Positions 24,329 to 33,078 of a stretch of 64,000 nt of DNA are shown here, one piece after another (positions within the stretch are counted from its first letter, which is position 1; every line of letters starts with the position of its first letter). Origin of the DNA: Cohaesibacter celericrescens (GTDB lineage Bacteria > Pseudomonadota > Alphaproteobacteria > Rhizobiales > Cohaesibacteraceae); assembly GCF_002866925.1 (NCBI RefSeq), contig NZ_PKUQ01000055.1:124001-188000 (forward strand). Reading direction: 5' to 3'. Position numbers and translations under genes: made by a program. The notes below the pieces were generated by a model. That model saw only the letters and a list, made by a program, of their open reading frames with translations. It was not told the DNA's origin and searched no databases.

Positions 24329-25138
24329 TCAATCGGATTTATTGTCTGCCCAGACCTTGAAGTCCGTCAATGTGTTGGGGCCAAAGGTTTGTGTCAGGGG
24401 AACATCAGCGGCATCTCTGCCGCGTGCGACCAATATTCGTCCGATCCGCCGGCTGTTGTTACGTGGATCGAAGACCCACCACTGGCCTGAGAGATATACT
24501 TCCATCCAGGCAGCAAAGTCACCTGCTGCATATGGCTCCGGTTCACCTATATCGCTTAAATAGCCGGTGCAGTAGCGCGCGGGAATGTTGAGGCATCGGC
24601 AAAAAGCAATGGCTAGATGTGTGTAATCGCGACAGACGCCATGCCCTTCGGCCCAGGCCTGTGATGCGGTGCGGGTCGCTTTGGCATGTTCATATCCAAA
24701 CGTAATGTGATCATGGACATAATCGCAAACGGCCTGTACCCGCGGCCACCCCAAACTGACGTTATCAAACAGTTGCCATGCTTGTTCGGACAGGATGTCA
24801 GTGTCACAGTAACGGCTGCCGCGAAGAAAGATCAGCGTATCCGATGGCAGGGCTTGAACGGCATGTTGAACCGCGTCTGGGGCGATTGGATCAAGGTTCC
24901 CCGGATCTCGGAAGATGCCATTCGTCATCAGGGTGAATTCACCAGCCGGAGCCACTAGCCTTGTAGCCCAATTGCCAAATCCATCCCGATAGCTCTCGAC
25001 CGGCACACCGGGAGACGTGCTGAGATAGTCCGGGCGTTCCAGATCGCCAAACCGTGAGTAATGGACATTTAGCATTGCGACCATTGGCGTCGCCTGCGGC
25101 ATATCAAACCGAAGTTTGCATCCTAGGCTGATGCGCAT
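24329..25138 (-). CDS. Transglutaminase-like cysteine protease-fold protein
   Basis: A 269-residue protein of the bacterial transglutaminase-like family. The N-terminal about 100 residues are the beta-rich Bact_transglu_N-type domain. The core has the catalytic-type Cys in EGHGVCRDYTHLAIAFCR and the Asp region QWWVFDPRNN, then the typical RIGRILVARGRDAADVPLTQTFG. Where the catalytic His is expected (DFHAW) it reads DFAAWMEVYL. I recall similar Ala-containing relatives in proteobacteria, so this may be a subfamily trait. Function is unknown, with peptidase-like or amide-linking activity uncertain. Confidence 0.85.
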   Translation of the reverse strand: MRISLGCKLRFDMPQATPMVAMLNVHYSRFGDLERPDYLSTSPGVPVESYRDGFGNWATRLVAPAGEFTLMTNGIFRDPGNLDPIAPDAVQHAVQALPSDTLIFLRGSRYCDTDILSEQAWQLFDNVSLGWPRVQAVCDYVHDHITFGYEHAKATRTASQAWAEGHGVCRDYTHLAIAFCRCLNIPARYCTGYLSDIGEPEPYAAGDFAAWMEVYLSGQWWVFDPRNNSRRIGRILVARGRDAADVPLTQTFGPNTLTDFKVWADNKSD

Positions 25139-26024
25139 GATAGATCTCCTGTCACTGGTTGCTGGTCATCATACATGTCCGAATTCTGTCTCAAAATATG
25201 ATACGCAATACGGATCCATGTTGATCCTCGGCCCAAACCCATGTCTGGCAGCTGTCGAGGTTTCTATTGTTCAACCCCATTGAGCCTGATGTCAAACGAC
25301 GGAATATCGAGCTAGATGGAATCATGGTCAGACTTGCCATTGGTGATCTGCTACGGGATGCCTGTGATGCTCAAGCGATTAAATAAACTTGAGAGGGAGC
25401 ATGACGGGCAAGAAAAAAGAACTTAATGAGCAATAATTGCTCCCATACCGCTGAATAATATCAACGATAATAAGGATGCGCATCAATTGGGGCTTCTTGA
25501 GGGCAAAGAGCTTGATGTTCTATATTGCATATTTTGGGGGGGGGGGAGGCTGTTGTGGAGGAAATCTGGCTTATCTGCATGTGTCGCAAGCAGTGAATAA
25601 TAAGCAAGAGCAAATATTCCACAACAGCCTATATCTAACAATGCTCATGACACTGTCAGACGGATTACTTATGAACACATCAGCAAACATTATCCGGTGT
25701 TCAAAAGAGCGTCGAAACAATTTTGTTTGATTCTCATTCAAGCAATAGGCGACTGCGATGCCAATTATGATGAAAGAGAGAGCATTACAATTATATTTGT
25801 TTTGTAATTCATACATATACAAACTGACATTATATGTCAATTAAATGCAGTTGAAATTTACAAATTATCTACATGTGTTAATAGATATGCAGAGCGATAT
25901 TAAAAGTGACGAAATTATGTTTATCTAGAAATAATTATATGAAGATATCGGCAATTGGGTTTAGAGAATCCAAGGCGTTGATGGACTGAAATTTTATACG
26001 GTTTTGCCCTTGGGGGAGGGAGAA
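25139..26024. other. AT-rich gene-poor region with an 11-G tract
   Basis: About 880 bases with lower GC than the neighbours, many short A/T runs, and a run of eleven G at 25536-25546. Frames of 84 and 89 codons exist on the two strands but neither has a ribosome site plus a protein-like composition. GACAT-TAT-ATGTC at 25826-25838 is a small inverted repeat about 190 bases before the tetR-type gene. I support no gene here; decayed coding DNA or acquired DNA are possible. Confidence 0.5.
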
Positions 26025-26606
26025 ATGATAGATACGAAAACAAAAATTATTGTAGCGGCCCTAGAGGCTTTTAAGCGCTATAGTATTCAAAGAACGACCA
26101 TGGCTGATATTGCCAGTGAGGCAAAATTATCCAGGCAGACACTCTATGCTACATTGGGTAGCAAGGAAGAAGTGGTCGCCGAAGTCATCGGCTATGCGTC
26201 GATGGATTCTCTGCAAGCAACCAAGACGCGTTTGGTTGAGTGTAAATCCCTAAGCGAACAATTGGACGTCTTCTTTGAAGAAACAATTGTAATTCCTTAT
26301 GAGTATATTCAAAAGAACGCATCTTGCATTGATATTTGGGGCAACAACGAAATTGTCGGACACCGCGCTGTTGTTGAGGCCCGACAAGCGTATTATCTTT
26401 TTATATCGCAATTGTTGCTGCCCTATACCACCAAGCTAGGAGAAGCAGGGCAATCACCTGCAGAGTTTGCAAAATTCATCCTGTTTGTTTGCGAGCAACT
26501 GAAAACCGCGCCCAATCCACGCGAGATCTTTGATGCGCATCTCCGGTCTCTGAAAGTGACAATTATGATAATGGCACTTGGAAGAGATCAATATACCCCG
26601 GACTAG
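26025..26606 (+). CDS. TetR/AcrR family transcriptional regulator
   Basis: A 193-residue regulator with an N-terminal HTH (residues about 5-50: IIVAALEAFKRY, TTMADIASEAKLSRQTLYATLGSKEEVV) and a helical ligand domain. The ATG at 26025 follows GGGAGGGAGAA. It stands alone between the AT-rich stretch and the porin, so its target is unclear; the region upstream is the first place to look. Confidence 0.88.
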   Translation: MIDTKTKIIVAALEAFKRYSIQRTTMADIASEAKLSRQTLYATLGSKEEVVAEVIGYASMDSLQATKTRLVECKSLSEQLDVFFEETIVIPYEYIQKNASCIDIWGNNEIVGHRAVVEARQAYYLFISQLLLPYTTKLGEAGQSPAEFAKFILFVCEQLKTAPNPREIFDAHLRSLKVTIMIMALGRDQYTPD

Positions 26607-26701
26607 GCTTGGCAGGCGAACGGGGACTGTTTCGCGCCGATAAAAGAAGCCAATGCCTTCACAGCATCAAAAATGGCTTGCCTGTTTTAGTGACCGATAC
26701 G

Positions 26702-26739
26702 AAAAGGGCCCCGAAAGATAAATCTCTCGGGGCCCCTTT
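26702..26739 (-). terminator. Strong terminator between tetR-type gene and porin
   Basis: AAAGGGCCCCGA and TCGGGGCCCCTT form a long GC-rich stem; read on the minus strand it ends in TTTT just after the porin stop. Near-symmetry means it can also stop the plus-strand regulator transcript. Confidence 0.85.
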
Positions 26740-26772
26740 AACGTGCGTTCCTCTAATTAGGCATTGCCTGAA

Positions 26773-27849
26773 TTAGAAAGTACGTTCGATTTCAAGTTTG
26801 GCAGCTACGTCATCCCAGTCTTGGTTGGCAGTCGTCTCTGTATCAAAGTCGATTTTCTGGTAGCCAACTGTAGCAGCGATGCTCAGGTTTTTAACTGGGA
26901 AATATTCAGCCATGGCACTTACACCCCAGCCTTCCCAATCGTCGGTGCCGGAGCGATCGTTGAATGCTTTATAGCCAGCGTCAACATAGAAGTTGAAGTT
27001 GTCAGCAAATGCATATTCAAGACCAGCAGAAGCAGCCCAACCGGTGTTGAGTTTGCCTGTTACAGCAGATTCTTCCAACCAGGAACCACCAGCGGTGTAA
27101 CCACCGGCAACGCCGAATTTCAGGTCTTCAACAACGTTGAATTTAGCCTGACCACCGAAGGCATAACCATAATCGGTGTCATAAGCTGCATCTTGATAAC
27201 GAACCTGGAATACAGAACCGCCAGCTTCAGCAGAGCCCCAGCCCTGTGCGATGGAGAGTTTAGCAACAACTGCTGGCATGGAAGTACCTGCACCGGTTTC
27301 GTTGCCTGTGTATTCTTCCAGAGCGATTGCTGCAGTTACGCCATTGCCCATTTCGGCTTTATAACCGATGGTGTTCAGATCAACGTCCAATACGCCATAG
27401 TCATCATAGCCATAACCAGCATTGAAGCTCAGCAGGGAATCGGTAAGGCCTGCGTAGAAACCACCAAGCGTGATGTATGCTTTGTCGATTGCGGTGCCTT
27501 CGCCTAAATCGTCTTCGCCTGTATCGTCAAATTCCATGTGAGCAGTCAGTGTGCCCAGCTCGGTTTCTTCACGAGCGGTGAATTTGAAAGTGGTTTCGGT
27601 GTAGAAGTTTACCAAGTTGTCGCTACGTGCAACGTCGGAATTGAAACCAGCGCTTTCAGCACCGAACAATACTTTACCACCGATTTTCAGACATGTGTCT
27701 GTGCCTGGGATGAAGAAATAACCAGCGCCGTATGCGTCACATACTTTAACATAGTCTACAGGCTCTGCTACTGGCAGATCTGCTGCTTGAGCTGCACCGC
27801 CAGCTACGAGAGCTGCTGCAGAACCAAGGATGATGCTCTTGATGTTCAT
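26773..27849 (-). CDS. Omp2-type alphaproteobacterial porin
   Basis: A 358-residue outer-membrane beta-barrel of the Porin_2 family. Residues 1-22 are a signal peptide ending AQAADLP, the typical cleavage site and mature start. Then follow the conserved VDYVKVCDAYGAGYFFIPGTDTC segment with two Cys, alternating aromatic strands, and a C-terminal Phe (LEIERTF) needed for barrel assembly. It provides diffusion of small solutes across the outer membrane. AAAAGG precedes the ATG. The strong terminator and codon evenness suggest a highly expressed gene. Confidence 0.94.
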   Translation of the reverse strand: MNIKSIILGSAAALVAGGAAQAADLPVAEPVDYVKVCDAYGAGYFFIPGTDTCLKIGGKVLFGAESAGFNSDVARSDNLVNFYTETTFKFTAREETELGTLTAHMEFDDTGEDDLGEGTAIDKAYITLGGFYAGLTDSLLSFNAGYGYDDYGVLDVDLNTIGYKAEMGNGVTAAIALEEYTGNETGAGTSMPAVVAKLSIAQGWGSAEAGGSVFQVRYQDAAYDTDYGYAFGGQAKFNVVEDLKFGVAGGYTAGGSWLEESAVTGKLNTGWAASAGLEYAFADNFNFYVDAGYKAFNDRSGTDDWEGWGVSAMAEYFPVKNLSIAATVGYQKIDFDTETTANQDWDDVAAKLEIERTF

Positions 27850-27959
27850 AATTCTGACCTTTTAGAATTTGTAATTTCGTTAGGGACAAATGGACAATAC
27901 TAGTTTTTATGTAATGTTCAATCTTACAAATAGAGTCTTAAAGTAATTATCAAAGTGGC

Positions 27960-27975
27960 GTTGTAAAATTACAAC
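27960..27975. promoter_or_regulatory. Inverted repeat upstream of the porin gene
   Basis: GTTGTAA-AA-TTACAAC, a 7-bp inverted repeat with a 2-base centre, lies 111 bases before the porin ATG and fits a regulator dimer site. It also lies 28 bases before a possible small frame on the plus strand. Confidence 0.4.
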
Positions 27976-28002
27976 AGCTCGTTCCGTGGGGTGAGGAGTG
28001 CT

Positions 28003-28167
28003 ATGGCGAGAGCGCGGGACCTTTTTCCTATTCCCTTGGCACAAATACCGTGGTTCCCCTTGGTAATTTGCACCAATAAGCGGCAGGAAGAGCTGGCACC
28101 GTCAACAAAGGGTGGCGTTGTTCATCGTTGGGATAAGCAAAGAAATCTTATGAGAGACAGCATGTAG
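28003..28167 (+). CDS. Possible small protein, 54 residues
   Basis: In the 537-base gap between the porin and PAP2 genes an ATG at 28003 is preceded by GAGGAG at 4 bases and opens 54 codons. The product is basic (ARARDLF, TNKRQ, HRWDKQRN), has no helix or known motif, and is divergent from the porin. Only the ribosome site supports it; it may be chance. Confidence 0.3.
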   Translation: MARARDLFPIPLAQIPWFPLVICTNKRQEELAPSTKGGVVHRWDKQRNLMRDSM

Positions 28168-28386
28168 AGTTGATGTAAGCCAAGGGTGTGGGGTCTTGCA
28201 GACAACTAAACCGGCGACATACACCTCTTTGCCGTTTCAAATTTAAAAAAATCGAAAAGTGACAATCTATCACTGTGTCTCGATGTTTTCACACTGCTAA
28301 CAATGCGGGCGATTGGTCGTTTCAATGCTGTAATGGTGATAGTCAGAAATGAAGAAGGAGAGGTCTGGATAGTCAGCTTCAAGCCA

Positions 28387-29007
28387 TTAGATGGCGACGA
28401 TGTATGTCACATGAACCCAATAGACCATCGCCGCCAAGGCGGCTCCGGCAGGTAGGTCAATAAGCAGATGTTGCTTGGTGTAGAGGGTGCTGATTGCCAC
28501 AAGAACCGGAATGCTCCACAGCAGAGCCATATGGGTCACTTGATCGATAGTGTTCAACTGGGTCAGGTGCAGCGCCACCAGAACGGCAACGGCAACATGC
28601 ATGGACGGAAAGCAGTTGCCTCCTTTATCGACCCGCTGAACATAGGCTAAGAAACGGGTGGACCAGGAAGCGTGTTTTGCATAATTGCGCCATTCCGTCG
28701 GCGCTTTGACTGGAAACGCAAAGGCAACCACAATTTGTGTAAACAGCAAAAGGAAGAAGCTGACGCAAAGGCTGATATATTCATTGAGATCAGAGATGAA
28801 CAAGACCGGTGACAGCATAAACGGATAATATAATCCAGAATAAAGCCACACCCAATCGGGGCGGAAAGGGATCTTGTGATCCAGACGGGTCATTGGTGTT
28901 CGGGTGCCCCTAATGGGGAATCTTTGCGGTAGAAAATAGAATTTGTACCCAACGACGATCAGAAGGATCGACACCAACAGCTCTATGACAATATAAAGTC
29001 CCGCCAT
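28387..29007 (-). CDS. PAP2-family membrane phosphatase
   Basis: A 206-residue membrane protein with about six helices and the PAP2 motifs in variant form: CFPSMHVAVAV (PSxH) and TKQHLLIDLPAGAALA (with the His and Asp of the third motif). This variant form is typical of the inositol-phosphorylceramide-synthase/PAP2-like branch that acts on lipid phosphates. The first KxxxxxxRP motif is not clear. GGAAGGGA precedes the ATG at 29007. The substrate is not determinable. Confidence 0.85.
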   Translation of the reverse strand: MAGLYIVIELLVSILLIVVGYKFYFLPQRFPIRGTRTPMTRLDHKIPFRPDWVWLYSGLYYPFMLSPVLFISDLNEYISLCVSFFLLLFTQIVVAFAFPVKAPTEWRNYAKHASWSTRFLAYVQRVDKGGNCFPSMHVAVAVLVALHLTQLNTIDQVTHMALLWSIPVLVAISTLYTKQHLLIDLPAGAALAAMVYWVHVTYIVAI

Positions 29008-29115
29008 CGTCTTCCCTTCCTAATATTTGAAGTCTGATCAGGCAGTTATCAACCCTGCTTTCATTCTAGCGTCAAATAGGCGCGTGGCAATCGCTTCAAA
29101 TGTATCACCGTGAAA

Positions 29116-29144
29116 TCAAATAGGGCCGCCAGAAGCGGCCCTAT
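29116..29144 (-). terminator. Rho-independent terminator of the GST gene
   Basis: A perfect 10-bp stem (ATAGGGCCGC / GCGGCCCTAT) with a 5-base loop; on the minus strand it is followed by TTTGATTT, 32 bases after the GST stop. Confidence 0.8.
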
Positions 29145-29175
29145 AGTCAGGGGCATCAGAAGGATCAGTGTTACA

Positions 29176-29886
29176 TCAACCCCGTGGAGGTACCAAAATT
29201 CCTTTTTGTACCGCAGGGCGTGCAAGGAACCGTTCCAGATAGGCACCGACATTTTTGAAAGAGGCTAAGTCGACAAGATCCGCTGCTTCGTAAATGCCGG
29301 TAATCGGGCGTAGCCAAGGAGCAATAGCCATGTCTGCAATGGAATAGTTGCCTGCAATCCAGTCGCGATCCGCCAACTCTTTGTCCAATACTGCCAGAAG
29401 GCGCTTGGCTTCGTTGATATAGCGCTCGCGTGGGCGAGGGTCTTCAATGGCCGTGCCCGCAAATTTGACGAAAAAGCCCATCTGACCAAACATCGGCCCA
29501 ATGCCTCCCATCTGGAACATCAACCACTGCAGAATGGTTGCGCGTTCTCGCGGCGTTTCACCAAGGAACGTGCCGGTTTTTTCTGCCAGGTAAATCAGGA
29601 TCGCTCCGCTTTCGAACAATCCGATCGGCGCCCCGTCAGGGCCGTTAGGGTCGATAAGAGCAGGGATCTTGTTGTTGGGATTTAGGGACAAGAATTCAGG
29701 ACTCTTTACGTCTGCATCCGATAGGGTCACTGTGTGTGCTTCATAGGCCAGTCCCATTTCTTCCAGCGCAATCGAGGCTTTGACACCATTAGGCGTCGGA
29801 TAGGAATAAAGCTGGATGATATCGGGGTTCTTGGCGGGCCAACGGCCTGTGATTGGAAAAGCGGACAAAGATTTTTGGTCACTCAT
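29176..29886 (-). CDS. Glutathione S-transferase, Ure2p/YfcG (nu)-like
   Basis: A 236-residue GST. The thioredoxin-like N-terminal domain has YSYPTPNGVKASIALEEMGLAYE, NPNNKIPALIDPNG and the FESGAILIYLAEKTG helix, and the C-terminal helical domain has QWLMFQMGGIGPMFGQ and NYSIADMAIAPWL. These segments match E. coli YfcG/YghU, which have disulfide-bond reductase activity with glutathione. The Thr-Asn of PTPNG is the expected active-site pair. The ATG at 29886 follows GGAG. Role: thiol redox or detoxification in the cytosol. Confidence 0.9.
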   Translation of the reverse strand: MSDQKSLSAFPITGRWPAKNPDIIQLYSYPTPNGVKASIALEEMGLAYEAHTVTLSDADVKSPEFLSLNPNNKIPALIDPNGPDGAPIGLFESGAILIYLAEKTGTFLGETPRERATILQWLMFQMGGIGPMFGQMGFFVKFAGTAIEDPRPRERYINEAKRLLAVLDKELADRDWIAGNYSIADMAIAPWLRPITGIYEAADLVDLASFKNVGAYLERFLARPAVQKGILVPPRG

Positions 29887-30247
29887 AGGATGGACTCCGG
29901 GATTTATGCTGGAAGGAAAGACTGGCAACCGACAGCGGTTATTGAGAATGCGAAATGATAAATAGAATAGGGCCGCACGGAAAAAGTTTAAGTGCGTCCC
30001 TTGTTCGATTGAAACAAGATTTCTGTGTCATGAACGTGCATCGGATCTGATAAATCAATGCAAGCACCGCACTTGTTATCCATCAAATGGGAAGGACCGC
30101 TCCACATTGTGAGGCCGGATCGTGGATAAATTTTGCAAATTTTCAAAATGGAATGGAAATTGGTTCCAAACAGCGCGCTGGTGCATAGCAGAACATCGCA
30201 CCGCTGGCCTGTCGGGACGGGCGTATCACCTGGGGTTCACGGATCAA
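29887..30247. other. Intergenic region, no gene supported
   Basis: It lies upstream of the GST gene and downstream of the 70-residue hypothetical, both minus strand. It holds the GST promoter. A 74-codon plus-strand frame is mostly the antisense of the small gene and is not supported. Confidence 0.5.
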
Positions 30248-30460
30248 TCAGGCGGCGCGCGAGATCCGCGTATCGTCTTTTCTTAAGCTGCCCAGAACGG
30301 CGAAGGTCGCTGCCAGCAGGTCAAGATCAACGGTGTAATTCTCTACGAGCGCATTGACAATCTGTCCGCGTTGATGGGATTGCAGCCCAGTGCTAAAGAT
30401 GGCCTTCCTGATTGCGTCTTCGTCCAAAAGATGTGGACGCACGGAGTGTCCCTGTATCAT
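30248..30460 (-). CDS. Hypothetical protein, 70 residues
   Basis: The ATG at 30460 is preceded by AAAGGGG at 6 bases, a strong ribosome site, so the upstream frame to 30619 is not used. The 70-residue product is soluble, mixed-charge and predicted mostly helical (DEDAIRKAIFS, QRGQIVNALVENYTVDLDLLAATFAVLGSLRKDD). I recognise no family. A perfect CtrA-type box lies 153 bases upstream on the same strand, which suggests cell-cycle or motility-related expression. Confidence 0.6.
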   Translation of the reverse strand: MIQGHSVRPHLLDEDAIRKAIFSTGLQSHQRGQIVNALVENYTVDLDLLAATFAVLGSLRKDDTRISRAA

Positions 30461-30612
30461 GTTGTCCCCTTTCAACCAGTCTCGTTTTGCCAACGCATGC
30501 CACTTGATAACAAGGGGCTTAGAGCTGAAGACTTTGGGGTTTGATATGCAGTGCGTGTCAAAAATATGACCAATATGCGCATTGTCCCCAAGGCTATCGT
30601 TAACGAACGTGG

Positions 30613-30627
30613 TTAACAAAGGGTTAA
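30613..30627 (-). promoter_or_regulatory. CtrA-type box upstream of the 70-residue gene
   Basis: Read on the minus strand it is TTAACCCTTTGTTAACC, a perfect TTAA-N7-TTAAC. It lies in the gap between the LysE-type gene and the small hypothetical gene, in the right orientation for the latter. Confidence 0.5.
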
Positions 30628-30711
30628 AACATTATCCCGAATGGCGAAAATGCGGCGTTTTGGTAATGAATTTAGCAAAAATGAGTAATTGGCTTCCACT
30701 ATGAAGGCCAG

Positions 30712-31338
30712 TCAAACCATTGCAACACTGCCTGCAACAACAATCAGCAAAGCCGCAGAGACCAGATCAAGCGCATTGGCCGCGCGGTTGCTCATCAAGC
30801 GTGACAGGCGATAAGCCGCAAAGCCGTACGCGAACAGCACGGGTGCTTCAACAACAACCGATACAATGCCAAGGGCAATCATTTGCGGTAAAATCTCGGC
30901 ATGAATGTCGATGAATTGCGGGATGATTGCCACAAAAATCATAATATTTTTGATGGAAGAGGCCTGAATTAGGAAGCCCTTGAAAAATCCCTGGCGCCAG
31001 CTCTGCGCCATTGGCAGGCTGCCTCGTGGCAGAGCAGTACCGTTTTGCTGTTTGCTTCTGACATCGAGGATGATTTTAAAGGCGGTCCAAGCCAAATATC
31101 CGCAACCGATGAATTTGAGCACTAAACCCAACACAGGGGAGGAGGCAATCACAGCCCCAACACCCACCGCGGACAGGGAAAAATAGACCAGATTCACGCA
31201 CAGAATACCTGCGATAGCACCGATGGTCGCCCCTATGCCACGGTTAAGAGACAGGGACACAATCAACAGAACTGCGGGCCCAGGAGACAGCGATAAGAAA
31301 AACTCAGTGACGGCAAATAGCAGCAAAGCGTCAGACAT
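30712..31338 (-). CDS. LysE/RhtB family amino-acid exporter
   Basis: A 208-residue inner-membrane exporter with about six helices and family landmarks: FFLSLSPGPAVLLIV near the start, GYLAWTAFKIIL, and the mid-protein FFKGFLIQASSIKNIMIFVAIIPQF. The ATG at 31338 follows GGAAAG. It lies 121 bases downstream of a 2OG-Fe(II) amino-acid-oxygenase-like gene and an AraC regulator on the same strand, so it may export the oxygenase product; that link is inference. Confidence 0.88.
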   Translation of the reverse strand: MSDALLLFAVTEFFLSLSPGPAVLLIVSLSLNRGIGATIGAIAGILCVNLVYFSLSAVGVGAVIASSPVLGLVLKFIGCGYLAWTAFKIILDVRSKQQNGTALPRGSLPMAQSWRQGFFKGFLIQASSIKNIMIFVAIIPQFIDIHAEILPQMIALGIVSVVVEAPVLFAYGFAAYRLSRLMSNRAANALDLVSAALLIVVAGSVAMV

Positions 31339-31459
31339 AACGGTGCTTTCCAAACCTGACACTTCCCCGATTTTTCAACCGGGAAAGCATTCAGAATGCA
31401 TTATAATAATCGATTGTGTCCGTCACCTGTTAGCCGGACCCGATGAGATCAACGGCTGA

Positions 31460-32227
31460 CTATTCTGCGGCGATGGTGGGTATTTCTGCGTTGTAAATCG
31501 CTTCCATTGTTTCGTGCGAGATGGTCTCGTCACTCAAATCGGCTTCTGATGCAAAAGTGTAGACCACCACTGTGCGGCGCGTATTGGAGGTTAGTGGCGC
31601 GATCCTGTGTAAGGTTGTGCTTGCTTTCATCAGGTAACAGGTGCCCGCTTCGACATAGCGGCTACGGACTTCTCGGGTCTGCAAAATACTGTTTAATGCA
31701 TCGCGTGGGGCATCTTTATCCCATTGTGTCTGTGGCACATATTCGATCCTCCCCCCAGACAAGGGATCCGGAGCTTCTACAATCCAGATCAGGGCATAGG
31801 TATAGTCGTCCCAATGCCAGCCATGGGTATCGCCGGTTTGATTTTGAGAATTGAGAATATATTCTTCCGGCTCGTAAGGCACACGATGCAGCGGCTCATC
31901 GGCGATCTGGGCCAAAAAGGCGAGAATGTCGGGCGATGTAAACACAGCAGGAATGACCGTGCCATGTTCTTTGATTACATCACGACCAACCGATTGATAA
32001 TGACGCGGGGTGCCTCCGGTCGAATCAATGGTCAAATCCCGCCGTTTGGCATCTTGCTGCAACAGACGGGCAGCTTCTTCATGAAAGGCTGTTTTGAGAT
32101 GGCTGGGCAATAGGTCTGTTATGGCGACAATATGTGAGCTTGAAAATTCCGCTGAAAGCAACTTGAGGAATTGCTCGGGCAGTTGACCTAGGTGATCCGA
32201 GATGGAGGCGTGAATAAGAGATTGCAT
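31460..32227 (-). CDS. BesD/HalD-family 2OG-Fe(II) oxygenase, probable amino-acid hydroxylase
   Basis: A 255-residue Fe(II)/2-oxoglutarate oxygenase. The facial triad can be read as H138-x-D140 in HGWHWDDYTYAL and H207 in TTLHRIAP, with the 2OG-binding Arg in SNTRRTVVVYTF. The spacing and surrounding sequence match the BesD/HalD family, whose halogenases have Gly at the Asp position (H137, G139, H204 in BesD). Asp140 here predicts hydroxylation, not halogenation. Family members act on free basic amino acids such as lysine. GGAAGGAAACC precedes the ATG. Neighbours are AraC (upstream) and LysE (downstream). Confidence 0.78.
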   Translation of the reverse strand: MQSLIHASISDHLGQLPEQFLKLLSAEFSSSHIVAITDLLPSHLKTAFHEEAARLLQQDAKRRDLTIDSTGGTPRHYQSVGRDVIKEHGTVIPAVFTSPDILAFLAQIADEPLHRVPYEPEEYILNSQNQTGDTHGWHWDDYTYALIWIVEAPDPLSGGRIEYVPQTQWDKDAPRDALNSILQTREVRSRYVEAGTCYLMKASTTLHRIAPLTSNTRRTVVVYTFASEADLSDETISHETMEAIYNAEIPTIAAE

Positions 32228-32310
32228 TGAGGGTTTCCTTCCTTGTTGGGCGCACCTCTTGGGGCGTGAACAAGGTTCCTCACTGCATGGGCTCTAGATT
32301 GTATGATAAA

Positions 32311-33078
32311 TCACTTACGTGTGTAATGTCCCGGCGTTACGCCATAGGCTTGTCTAAAATGCTTGATCAAATGCGCCTGATCATAAAAGCCCAAATCTAC
32401 AGCAACGAGCGTGGCTGAACGTCCGATGCGCAATTGGCGCTTGGCCTCTGCCAGACGTTGAGATCGGTGCCACTGGGAGGGTGTGGTGCCTACGGCGCGC
32501 TTGAACATGCGCAGAAAAGCGGTCTTGCTCAGGCCGACTTCTATCGCCATGGACTCCAGACTTGGAGTCATGCTCAAATCAGATTTCAGCCAATTGAGGA
32601 TATAATGCACCCGCCAATCATCCACTCTGGGCGGGGCGGAAAGGTTGCGATTGGAATAACGCTCTGCACCCAACAGTAGGATTGAGTTGATATATTCTTC
32701 CAAATCGCCGTCTTCATCATTGATCAACACGCAGCCCATGACCTTGGCAAACAGCTTAAACAACAACGGATCTTCAACGATGTAGCGGTCAAACACGACC
32801 TCTCGCTCTTCATTCAAAGCATCCTGAACATAAGTCTGATCAAGATAGACGCTGCTGATGAGTTCGGTGCCAACACCTGATTGAATCTGCCCCGGATTGT
32901 AGAGCGTCGTGGCAAATTCCGGCGCTTCCATGGTGCGCCCATCGAGCTTTAGCTGCTCGTGCCCTTTGATATTGCAGCTAAGGACAAACTCATCATGGGC
33001 ATGCGCAGGAAAACTTACATTTTCTGACCAAATGGCAGAAGCCTCAAACCGATTTGTTTTGATCTGCTTGGTGATCAT
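32311..33078 (-). CDS. AraC family transcriptional regulator
   Basis: A 255-residue regulator with an N-terminal cupin-like ligand domain (PAHAHDEFVLSCNIKGHEQL) and a C-terminal double HTH (residues about 155-255: LESMAIEVGLSKTAFLRMFKRAVGTTPSQWHRSQRL ... VDLGFYDQAHLIKHFRQAYGVTPGHYTRK, in which FYDQAHLIKHFR is the second recognition helix). It is the first of three same-strand genes and sits 84 bases from the oxygenase start, so it probably controls the oxygenase-exporter pair in response to an amino acid. Confidence 0.9.
   Translation of the reverse strand: MITKQIKTNRFEASAIWSENVSFPAHAHDEFVLSCNIKGHEQLKLDGRTMEAPEFATTLYNPGQIQSGVGTELISSVYLDQTYVQDALNEEREVVFDRYIVEDPLLFKLFAKVMGCVLINDEDGDLEEYINSILLLGAERYSNRNLSAPPRVDDWRVHYILNWLKSDLSMTPSLESMAIEVGLSKTAFLRMFKRAVGTTPSQWHRSQRLAEAKRQLRIGRSATLVAVDLGFYDQAHLIKHFRQAYGVTPGHYTRK

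Noticed and set aside
25571..25840. 89-codon minus-strand frame in the AT-rich region
   Set aside because: The start is TTG without a ribosome site; AT-rich DNA gives such frames by chance.
26764..27507. 247-codon plus-strand frame opposite the porin
   Set aside because: Antisense shadow; the porin has a signal peptide and barrel features.
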